Of a stretch of 64,000 nt of DNA, positions 50,710 to 57,943 are shown piece after piece; within the stretch, counting starts at the first letter, position 1; each line of letters opens with the position of its first letter. A program made the position numbers and the translations under genes. Location of the stretch: the NCBI GenBank assembly GCA_035512775.1, contig DATKDI010000045.1, positions 15,416 through 79,415 of the forward strand, in the 5' to 3' direction. A model generated the notes under the pieces. It had not been told where the DNA came from. It saw nothing but the letters and a program-made list of their open reading frames with translations, and searched no databases. This DNA is from JAJNBA01 sp035512775. GTDB taxonomy: Bacteria > Actinomycetota > UBA4738 > HRBIN12.

Positions 50710-52047
50710 ATGTCCGGCGGGCTGCGCACGGATCTCTACGAGCTCAACATGGCAGCGAGCTACCTGCGTCGCGGCATGGACGGTTCGGCGACCTTCAGCC
50801 TGTACGTGCGCGACATGCCCAAGCAGCGAGGCTTCCTCGTCGCGGCGGGCCTGGACGATTGCCTGCGCTTCCTCGAGACGTTCTCGTTCGAGGAGGACGA
50901 CCTCGCCTATCTGCGACGGATCGGGTTCGAGCAGCGAACGATCGAGGACTTCGCGAAGGTGCGGTTCACCGGCGAGGTCTGGGCGGTCCCGGAGGGCCGC
51001 ATCGTTCACGCGAATGAACCGATCCTCGAGGTGACGGCTCCGATCGCCGAAGCGCAGCTGGTGGAAACGGTCCTGTTGAACCAGGTGACGCTCCACACGA
51101 CGCTCTCGTCGAAGGCGGCGCGCTACATCATCGCGGCGGAGGGACACGAGCTCGTCGATTTCGCGTTCCGCCGGGCCCACGGCGTCGAGGGGGCTCGCGC
51201 CGCGGCTCGCGGCAGCGCGCTCGTCGGGTTCCGGGCCACGTCCAACGTCGAAGCGGCTCGCGAGTTCCGGCTGGACGTCTCCGGCACGATGGCCCACTCC
51301 TTCATCACGGCGTTCGAAGACGAACGCGAGTCGTTCCGCGCCTTCGCGGAAGACCATCCCAACCGCACGACGTTCCTCGTCGATACCTACGACACGTTGA
51401 CCGGCGTGCGGAACGCCATCGACGTGATCCAGGAGCTGGATCCTCCCGGAGAGGTTGGGGTCAGGCTGGACTCCGGAGACCTGGATCGGCTCTCGCGGGA
51501 AGCGAGGAGGATGCTCGATCACGCGGGGCTCGGTCGAGCGAAGATCTTCGCGAGTGGGGGCCTCGACGAGCACGAGGTGGCGGAGCTGGTCCGCGCCGGC
51601 GCGCCGGTCGACGCGTTCGGGATCGGGACCCAGCTCGGCGTGTCGGCCGACGCCCCGTACATCGACGCGGTCTACAAGCTCGTGGAGTTCGACGGCCGGC
51701 CGGTGCTGAAGCTCTCACCGGCGAAGGCGAGCGCGCCGGGCCGGAAGCAGGTGTGGCGCGGGCCGTCGGAAGACGTGCTCGGGCTGCGGGACGAGGCGGC
51801 GCCCGGCCCGAACCACGAGCCGCTCCTCGAGCCCGTGATGCGGGCCGGGCGCCGCCTCGCGGCGGCGTCGCCCATCGAGGAGATGCGCGAGCGCTTCGAA
51901 CGAGACCTGAAGGCCCTGCCGATCAAGGCCGCACGCCTCAGCCACCCCGAGCACGTGATCGCACACAGGACGACGGCGCTCGCCGGGCTGACCACGGAGA
52001 CCACCGAGGAGGCGCGGCGCCGGGGGCGTGCCAACGGCGGCCGCTAG
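50710..52047 (+). CDS. pncB: Nicotinate phosphoribosyltransferase
   Basis: A 445-residue enzyme of NAD salvage, making nicotinate mononucleotide from nicotinate and PRPP. Features include RTDLYELNMAASYLRRGMDG, FSLYVRDMPKQRGFLVAAGL, the NEPILEVTAP strand, FRRAHGVEGARAAARGSALV, SGTMAHSFITAFEDERESFR with the catalytic/phosphorylated His, LVDTYDTLTGVRNAIDV and VRLDSGDLDRLSREARRM. The length is that of the shorter actinobacterial type. It converges with leuD with a 4-base overlap. Confidence 0.95.
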   Translation: MSGGLRTDLYELNMAASYLRRGMDGSATFSLYVRDMPKQRGFLVAAGLDDCLRFLETFSFEEDDLAYLRRIGFEQRTIEDFAKVRFTGEVWAVPEGRIVHANEPILEVTAPIAEAQLVETVLLNQVTLHTTLSSKAARYIIAAEGHELVDFAFRRAHGVEGARAAARGSALVGFRATSNVEAAREFRLDVSGTMAHSFITAFEDERESFRAFAEDHPNRTTFLVDTYDTLTGVRNAIDVIQELDPPGEVGVRLDSGDLDRLSREARRMLDHAGLGRAKIFASGGLDEHEVAELVRAGAPVDAFGIGTQLGVSADAPYIDAVYKLVEFDGRPVLKLSPAKASAPGRKQVWRGPSEDVLGLRDEAAPGPNHEPLLEPVMRAGRRLAAASPIEEMRERFERDLKALPIKAARLSHPEHVIAHRTTALAGLTTETTEEARRRGRANGGR

Positions 52048-52628
52048 GCCGTCGGCAACCAGGTCGGGCGGCGAGTCTCGTAGGAGGCGATCTCCTCGAT
52101 GTGCCGAAGCGTCAGGTCGATGTCGTCGTAGCCCTCGAGCAGACACCAGCGACGGAAGTCGTCGAACGCGAAGCGCTCCTGCACCGAAGGCGCCGTTACC
52201 GACAAGGCATCCAGGTCAACGACGATCCGAGTCGTGGGATCGTCGAGCACGGCGTCCATCAATGCCCGGACCGACTCCTGGGGCAGTTCGACGGGGAGCA
52301 GTCCGATCTTGCAGCAGTTGTTCCGGAAGATGTCGGCGAAGCTCGGGGCGATCACCGCTCGGAATCCGTGGTCCTCCAGTGCCCAGGGCGCGTGCTCGCG
52401 GCTGGATCCGCCGCCGAAGTTCGCGCCCGCGAGCAGGATCGTGGCGCCCGCGTACCGCTCGTCGTTCAGGACGAAGCTCGGGTCCTTCCGCCACTCATGG
52501 AAGAGGAAGGGTCCGAACCCGGTCCGCTCGATCCGCTTCAGGAACTGCGCGGGCACTATCTGGTCGGTGTCCACGTCGGAGCGGTCGAGCGGAACAGCGG
52601 TGCCTTCGACGCGGCTGACCGGTTCCAT
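52044..52628 (-). CDS. leuD: 3-isopropylmalate dehydratase small subunit
   Basis: A 194-residue subunit of isopropylmalate isomerase in leucine synthesis. It has DRSDVDTDQIVPAQFLKRIE, FGPFLFHEWRKDPSFVLNDE, AGANFGGGSSREHAPWALED (GSSREHAP motif), SFADIFRNNCCKIGLLPVEL and a normal C-terminus. It is directly after leuC without a gap and shares its promoter. Confidence 0.96.
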   Translation of the reverse strand: MEPVSRVEGTAVPLDRSDVDTDQIVPAQFLKRIERTGFGPFLFHEWRKDPSFVLNDERYAGATILLAGANFGGGSSREHAPWALEDHGFRAVIAPSFADIFRNNCCKIGLLPVELPQESVRALMDAVLDDPTTRIVVDLDALSVTAPSVQERFAFDDFRRWCLLEGYDDIDLTLRHIEEIASYETRRPTWLPTA

Positions 52629-54026
52629 CTAGAGGTCCTCCGGAGTCGTGAGATGACCGGCGATCGCGGTGGCGGCGGCCACCGCCGGCGACACCAGGTG
52701 CGTTCGGCCGCCCTTGCCCTGGCGGCCCTCGAAGTTCCGGTTCGAGGTGGAGGCGCTCCGTTCGCCCGGCGCCAGGATGTCGGGGTTCATCCCCAGGCAC
52801 ATCGAGCAGCCCGCGCCGCGCCAGTCGAACCCGGCATCGATGAAGACCTGATCGAGCCCCTCCTGCTCCGCCTTCAACTTCACCGCGACCGAGCCCGGGA
52901 CGACCAACGCCCGCATGCCGTCGGCGACCGTGCGACCTTCCACGATCCCCGCGGCGACCCGCAGGTCCTCGATCCGCGAGTTCGTGCACGAGCCGATGAA
53001 CACCGTGTCGGGCCGGATGTCGCGGATCCGGATGCCCGGCTCGAGCGCCATGTAGGTGAGCGCGCGGTGTGCGGCGTCGCGCTTCGCGTCGTCGGCGAAC
53101 GAGTCCGGCTCGGGCACGGCGTCGTCGATCGTCACCGACTGCGCGGGGTTCGTACCCCAGGAGACGTACGGCCTGAGGGCCGCCGCATCGATGGCGATCT
53201 CCGCGTCGAACGTCGCCCCCGGGTCGGACGGCAGGGAACGCCAGTCGTCCAGCGCCCGTTCCCAGTCCGGGCCGGTGGGTGCGTGCGGTCGGCCTTCGAG
53301 ATAGGCGAACGTGGTGTCGTCTGGCGCGACCATGCCCGCGCGCGCACCGGCCTCGATCGACATGTTGCAGATGGTCATCCGACCTTCCATCGAGAGGGCG
53401 CGGATCGCGGAGCCGCGGTACTCGAGGACATGGCCGACGCCGCCCCCGGTCCCGATGCGGTTGATGATCCCGAGGATCACGTCCTTCGCACTGCACCCCG
53501 CCGGGAGGTCGCCCTCGACGGTGATCGCCATCGTCTTGGCCTGCGTCTGCGGGAGCGTCTGCGTCGCGAGGACGTGCTCCACCTCGCTGGTGCCGATCCC
53601 GCACGCGAGCGCGCCGAAGGCGCCGTGCGTGGAGGTGTGCGAGTCGCCGCAGACGATCGTGAGGCCGGGCTGGGTGTAGCCCATCTCGGGACCGATCACG
53701 TGCACGATGCCCTGGCCCGCCGAGCCCCAGGGATAGATGGTGATGTCGAACTCCTTCGCGTTCTTCGCGAGGGCCTCCATCTGACGAGCGCTCGTCGCGT
53801 CTGTGACGGGGCCTTCGGTCGTCGGGACGTTGTGATCCATCGTGGCGACCGTGAGGTCCGGGCGACGCACGCCGCGGCCGGCGAGCCGGAGGGCTTCGAA
53901 CGCCTGCGGACTGGTCACTTCATGCACGAGGTGGAGATCGACGTAGAGGAGATCCGGCTCGCCGGCCGCTCGATGCACGACATGGCGTTCCCAGACCTTC
54001 TCGGCAAGCGTCTGTGGGGTGGGCAT
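52629..54026 (-). CDS. leuC: 3-isopropylmalate dehydratase large subunit
   Basis: A 465-residue [4Fe-4S] enzyme of leucine synthesis. It shows AEKVWERHVVHRAAGEPDLL, DLHLVHEVTSPQAFEALRLA, HVIGPEMGYTQPGLTIVCGD and SHTSTHGAFGALACGIGTSE. The three cluster cysteines are in VCGDSHTS, FIGSCTNSRIEDLR and GAGCSMCLGMNPD. Its start is 89 bases from the divergent IclR regulator gene, and two operator-like repeats lie in between. Confidence 0.97.
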   Translation of the reverse strand: MPTPQTLAEKVWERHVVHRAAGEPDLLYVDLHLVHEVTSPQAFEALRLAGRGVRRPDLTVATMDHNVPTTEGPVTDATSARQMEALAKNAKEFDITIYPWGSAGQGIVHVIGPEMGYTQPGLTIVCGDSHTSTHGAFGALACGIGTSEVEHVLATQTLPQTQAKTMAITVEGDLPAGCSAKDVILGIINRIGTGGGVGHVLEYRGSAIRALSMEGRMTICNMSIEAGARAGMVAPDDTTFAYLEGRPHAPTGPDWERALDDWRSLPSDPGATFDAEIAIDAAALRPYVSWGTNPAQSVTIDDAVPEPDSFADDAKRDAAHRALTYMALEPGIRIRDIRPDTVFIGSCTNSRIEDLRVAAGIVEGRTVADGMRALVVPGSVAVKLKAEQEGLDQVFIDAGFDWRGAGCSMCLGMNPDILAPGERSASTSNRNFEGRQGKGGRTHLVSPAVAAATAIAGHLTTPEDL

Positions 54027-54078
54027 CTCTCTGTCGTCGTGCTCCTCGATGGCTCGCGCTGGATCCTGTCTGATCCTT

Positions 54079-54115
54079 GTTCCACTATGTGGACATCTGT
54101 ACCATTATCTGGACA
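54079..54115. promoter_or_regulatory. Paired operator-like repeats between leuC and the IclR gene
   Basis: Two 14-base direct repeats, CCACTATGTGGACA (54082-54095) and CCATTATCTGGACA (54102-54115), are offset by exactly 20 bases. Each, with its preceding TGTT or TGTA, forms an imperfect palindrome TGTnCCA-N-TGGACA. The second ends on the first base of the regulator's ATG. IclR regulators of leuCD in actinobacteria (LtbR/NdgR) bind such sites; binding here is inferred. Confidence 0.75.
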
Positions 54116-54870
54116 TGACCCTACCAGAGGCCCCGAGGACGCCAGTGGGCGTGCTCGATCGAGCGATGGCCATCCTCGCGGTGGTCGAAAGAGGCGCACG
54201 AACTCATACGGAGGTTGCCCGTCTCACCGGACTCGCCCGCCCTACCGCTCACCGGCTCCTCAAGTCGATGGGATCCCACGGGCTCGTGACGTACGTCGGC
54301 GGACAGGGCTTCCGGCTCGGGCCCAGACTCCTCGGTCTGGCGGCGACCGCGATGCGCGAGCTGCCGCTCCGCGATCTTGCACAACCCGTCCTCGACCGGC
54401 TGGCGCGATCGACCGGCGAGAGCGTGCAGCTGTTCGTTCGAGACCATCACCGCCGGGTCTGCATCGCGGCGGCGGAGTCTCGAAACGAGCTGCGGACGAT
54501 CGTCGAGATCGGTGCCCCACTGCCGCTCACCGCCGGCTCGGCGGCCAAGGTGTTCCTCGCGTTCGGGCCTCCCGCGCTCACCGCCGAGCTGATCGCGACG
54601 GCCGATCGGTTCACACCGGTCACGCCGGTCGGCGAGCGCCTGGAGCGTCAGCTGGCGACCGCGCGCCGCCGGGGGTGGGCATCGAGCGCGGGAGAGCGCG
54701 AACCCGGCGTGGGATCGGTCAGCGCACCCATCCATGAGCCGTACGGGGCGCTCCTCGCCGTGGTGTCGCTCTCAGGGCCGGAGCAGCGGGTCGGCCGGAT
54801 CTCGGCGAAGCGATATGCGCCCGCCGTGATCGAAGCCGCCAAGGAGATCGAAGCCGCCCTCGGCGCGTAG
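54115..54870 (+). CDS. IclR-family regulator of leuCD (LtbR/NdgR-like)
   Basis: A 251-residue transcription factor. The N-terminal winged helix-turn-helix reads VLDRAMAILAVVERGARTHT, EVARLTGLARPTAHRLLKSM and HGLVTYVGGQGFRLGPRLLG. The effector-binding domain has ESVQLFVRDHHRRVCIAAAE, GAPLPLTAGSAAKVFLAFGP and GVGSVSAPIHEPYGALLAVV. Its position divergent from leuC matches the conserved actinobacterial LtbR/NdgR arrangement, where it represses leucine and tryptophan genes. The operator-like repeats overlapping its own start codon suggest autorepression. Translation starts at ATG 54115 with little leader. Confidence 0.93.
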   Translation: MTLPEAPRTPVGVLDRAMAILAVVERGARTHTEVARLTGLARPTAHRLLKSMGSHGLVTYVGGQGFRLGPRLLGLAATAMRELPLRDLAQPVLDRLARSTGESVQLFVRDHHRRVCIAAAESRNELRTIVEIGAPLPLTAGSAAKVFLAFGPPALTAELIATADRFTPVTPVGERLERQLATARRRGWASSAGEREPGVGSVSAPIHEPYGALLAVVSLSGPEQRVGRISAKRYAPAVIEAAKEIEAALGA

Positions 54871-54886
54871 CCGGACGCGGCGCCTG

Positions 54887-55858
54887 CTACCAGGCGTAGG
54901 CCTCGGGCGCGGGGCCCCCCGGCCCCGGGAAGATCTGGTCCAGCCTCCGCAAGACGTCCTCATCCAGTTGGACCTCGATCGCGCGGAACGATCCTTCGAG
55001 CTGCTCCTCGGTTCTCGGTCCGATGATCGGGGCCGTCACCCCGGGCTGATGCAGCAGCCACGCCAGGGCGACGTCGGACGGCCGCTCGCCGAGGTCTGCA
55101 CAGACCTTCTCCCAACGATCCAGGCGGTCCCGGTCCTTGTCGATCTCGTCCTGCATGTACTCCGAGGACCGGCGACCCTCGTCGACCTTCTTGAGCGCTC
55201 CGGCCAACAAGCCGCCGGCGAGAGGGCTGTAGCAGATCAACCCCATCCCGTACTCCCGGAGCGCCGGGATGACTTCGAGCTCGACCGTGCGCTCGGTCAG
55301 GTTGTACAGGGACTGCTCGGTGGCCAGACCGACCGTGTGCCACTTCGAGGCGATCTCGTTCGCCCGCGCGATGTGCCAGCCTGCGAAGTTCGACGAGCCG
55401 ACGTAGAGGATCTTGCCCTCGCTCTTCAGCTGGTCCATCGCCTCCCAGATCTCGTTCCACCACGCGTCCCGGTCGATGTGATGCATCTGATAGACGTCGA
55501 TGTGGTCGGTCTGCAGCCGCTTCAGCGATCCCTCACACGCGCGGATGATCGCGAGCTTGGAGAGACGTGACTCGTTCGGCCACTCCGCCATCTGACCGTA
55601 CACCTTGGTAGCGAGCACGATCTTCTCGCGCCGCCCGCCGCCTTTCGCGAACCAGTCGCCGATGATCCGCTCGGTCGAGCCCACTCCGAGGTGACGCCCG
55701 TAGACGTTGGCCGTGTCGAAGAAGTTGATGCCCTCGGCGATCGCCGCGTCCATGATCCGGTGCGATTCGTCCTCGGGCGTGTGAGGGCCGAAGTTCATGG
55801 TGCCCAGACAGAGCCGGGAGACGACGAGCCCGAGCCGGCCGACGTGCGTGTACTCCAC
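54887..55858 (-). CDS. Aldo/keto reductase
   Basis: A 323-residue NADPH-dependent oxidoreductase of the AKR superfamily (YhdN/Tas-like branch). The catalytic tetrad can be traced: Asp and Tyr in NFFDTANVYGRHLG, Lys in IVLATKVYGQMAEW, His in DVYQMHHIDRDAWW. The TIM-barrel strands IDVYQMHHID, LYVGSSNFAGWHIA and YSPLAGGLLAGALKK, and the C-terminal coenzyme region APIIGPRTEEQLEGS, are present. The substrate is not predictable. It is 9 bases before the MFS gene end on the same strand, so the transporter and reductase may be co-transcribed. Confidence 0.93.
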   Translation of the reverse strand: MEYTHVGRLGLVVSRLCLGTMNFGPHTPEDESHRIMDAAIAEGINFFDTANVYGRHLGVGSTERIIGDWFAKGGGRREKIVLATKVYGQMAEWPNESRLSKLAIIRACEGSLKRLQTDHIDVYQMHHIDRDAWWNEIWEAMDQLKSEGKILYVGSSNFAGWHIARANEIASKWHTVGLATEQSLYNLTERTVELEVIPALREYGMGLICYSPLAGGLLAGALKKVDEGRRSSEYMQDEIDKDRDRLDRWEKVCADLGERPSDVALAWLLHQPGVTAPIIGPRTEEQLEGSFRAIEVQLDEDVLRRLDQIFPGPGGPAPEAYAW

Positions 55859-55867
55859 GGTTCGAGT

Positions 55868-57163
55868 CTACGCAGCCGCGGCCGAAGGCTCCCCGGGCAC
55901 CAGGGAGCCGTCTCGCTCGGGGTCCCTCGCCCCCCGGACGAACATGAAGAGGAGCGTGATGGTCCCGCCGAGAGCGCCCGCCCAGATCAGCGTCGCGTCG
56001 TGACCGATCGCTTCGGCCGTCGGGCCCGTGATCGCGAACGAGAGGGGCACTCCCATCGTCGAGATCATCCAGTCGAGCGAGAAGACACGCCCGAGGAGCC
56101 GGTCCGGCACGAGCCGTTGCACGAGGGTCACCCAGACGACCACGAGGTACGTGATCGACCCCTCCGTCACGAAGGCGACCGCCATCGCCTGCCACACCGA
56201 GGTGACGAGCCCGAAGCCCGCCGTGCCGAACATCCCGAGCGACCAGGCAAGGTACATCGCGGTCACGGGCTTGCGCGGAAGACTCCCCCGTTGGCCGAAC
56301 CGAGCAGCGGCGATCACGGCGCCGACCCCGCCAGCGCCGAAGACGAAGCCGAGCGACGACGCCTTCCCACCCAGGTCGTTCTTCACGACGATGGGGACCA
56401 ACGTCTCCCACGGGCCCCACACGGCGAGCAGGCTGACCGTCGCTCCGACCATCGCGATCAAGAGCCATCGCTGCCGCCGCACGTATCGCAAGCCCTCCGC
56501 CACGTCCCCGAGGAACGACGCCTGCTCCTGCGCGTCCCTCGGCGTCCGCCGCGTCCGCATCGCGAGGATCATCAGCGCCGAGAACGCGAACGTGGAGGCA
56601 TCGACAAGGAACGCGAAGCCGACACTCACCCAGGCGATCAGGAGGCCACCGACGAGTGGACCGACGAGCATCATCGCGAACGGCCGCACGAGCTGGGCGA
56701 GGGAGTTGGCCTGCACGAGCAGCTCCGCAGGCACGATCGCGGGCGTGATCGAGGAGAACGCGGGCTGGAAGACGGCCTGCCCGGCGCCGTACACGGTGAC
56801 CAGCCCCAGAACGATCGGGATCGTGAGCTGACCGCTGATCGACAGCAGGCCAAGCGCACCGATCGCGAAGAAGCGGATCGCGTCGCCGGCGATCATCAGA
56901 TGACGTCGTTCGAGTCGGTCGGACAGGGCGCCACTCGCGATCACTAGCAGCACCTGCGGCAGGGACCACGCGATCCCGGCGAGCGCGAGCGCGCCGGGCC
57001 GGTTCTCGATCGAGAGCACCTGCCACGCGATCGAGACGAGGTAGATCCCGTCACCGATCATCGAGACCGTCATCCCGGTCCACAGGAAGGCGAAGTCGCG
57101 GACCGCGAGTGGTCTGAGGATGGCGATCCGGTCTCGGAAAGGCGCGGGCTCCGGCTCCGACAT
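55868..57163 (-). CDS. Major facilitator superfamily exporter
   Basis: A 431-residue membrane transporter with ~12 hydrophobic segments, of the MFS_3/EntS-like kind. The start FAFLWTGMTVSMIGDGIYLV, GALSDRLERRHLMIAGDAIR (the MFS loop 2-3 motif) and LVPDRLLGRVFSLDWMISTM are typical. A QALAEL-type extension is absent. The likely role is efflux of drugs or small metabolites. The ATG at 57163 follows a good ribosome binding site; the N-terminus is Pro/Glu-rich and cytoplasmic. It is followed on the same strand by the aldo/keto reductase gene. Confidence 0.92.
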   Translation of the reverse strand: MSEPEPAPFRDRIAILRPLAVRDFAFLWTGMTVSMIGDGIYLVSIAWQVLSIENRPGALALAGIAWSLPQVLLVIASGALSDRLERRHLMIAGDAIRFFAIGALGLLSISGQLTIPIVLGLVTVYGAGQAVFQPAFSSITPAIVPAELLVQANSLAQLVRPFAMMLVGPLVGGLLIAWVSVGFAFLVDASTFAFSALMILAMRTRRTPRDAQEQASFLGDVAEGLRYVRRQRWLLIAMVGATVSLLAVWGPWETLVPIVVKNDLGGKASSLGFVFGAGGVGAVIAAARFGQRGSLPRKPVTAMYLAWSLGMFGTAGFGLVTSVWQAMAVAFVTEGSITYLVVVWVTLVQRLVPDRLLGRVFSLDWMISTMGVPLSFAITGPTAEAIGHDATLIWAGALGGTITLLFMFVRGARDPERDGSLVPGEPSAAAA

Positions 57164-57197
57164 CGGACCAGGATAGGATCGGGCGCCGACCCCGGCG

Positions 57198-57929
57198 CTA
57201 CCGCCAGTCGACGGTGACGACCTCCATCGGATCGGAGATGCCCTTGACCGTCACCGTTCGTGGATCACGCGTGGGGAACTGCCCGCCGGCCGCAGTCCCG
57301 GCGCTCGCGACGATCTGCCCGCCTTCGGCGAGACCCCCGATCCGTGCGGCCTCGTGCACGCCCTTCCCGGTGAAGTTCCGACCGACCATCGTTGCGTCGG
57401 AGGCGTGCACCCCGATCCGCACCTGAGGTGCGAATCCGGCCGACGATCGATGCGCGGCAAGCTCCCGCTGGATGGCGACCGCGCACGCGAGCGCGTCATC
57501 GGGCGAGCCGAACGCCACGAAGAACCCATCCCCGGTCCCCGTGACCTCCTCGCCTCGGTTCGCGCCGAACATCGAGCGCAATGTCTTGTCGTGCCAGGAG
57601 AGCAGCGACTGCCACGCCTCGTCACCCATCGCCTCGAGCAGGTTCGTCGATCCCGCGATGTCGGTGAACATGAACGTGCGCTGGACACGCTGGGTCGGCG
57701 CACGACCACGGAGCTGCCAGGGGAGGAGCTCCGCCACCTCCTCGATGATGATCGCTTGCGTCGGACAGGCCAGCGCCGCCTCCCGCAACTTCTCCTCGTC
57801 GACGCTCGTCACGTCCACGACGGCGGCCTTGCCGAAATCGCCCCGATGCCAGTCGAACGCGGTCGGAGCGATCGTGATGCAGTTTCCGGCACCGATGCAC
57901 CGGGGACGATCGACCCTCGCCCGGAGCAA
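57198..57929 (-). CDS. Ferredoxin fused to a class III adenylate/guanylate cyclase domain
   Basis: A 243-residue fusion. Residues 1-65 are a small ferredoxin of the [3Fe-4S]/P450-partner type, with Cys11 and Cys17 in RCIGAGNCITIAPTAF and Cys55 in ALACPTQAIIIEE. Residues ~83-243 form a cyclase homology domain: RTFMFTDIAGSTNLLEAMGD (metal Asp90), GEEVTGTGDGFFVAFGSPDD (second metal Asp134) and VRIGVHASDATMVGRNF, then GKGVHEAARIGGLAEGGQIV. In the last motif His replaces the usual transition-state Asn, as also happens in other actinobacterial cyclases. A redox- or iron-controlled nucleotide signal is possible. The TTG start has GGGAGGG upstream. Confidence 0.87.
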   Translation of the reverse strand: MLRARVDRPRCIGAGNCITIAPTAFDWHRGDFGKAAVVDVTSVDEEKLREAALACPTQAIIIEEVAELLPWQLRGRAPTQRVQRTFMFTDIAGSTNLLEAMGDEAWQSLLSWHDKTLRSMFGANRGEEVTGTGDGFFVAFGSPDDALACAVAIQRELAAHRSSAGFAPQVRIGVHASDATMVGRNFTGKGVHEAARIGGLAEGGQIVASAGTAAGGQFPTRDPRTVTVKGISDPMEVVTVDWR

Positions 57930-57943
57930 CTAGTCCCTCCCCT

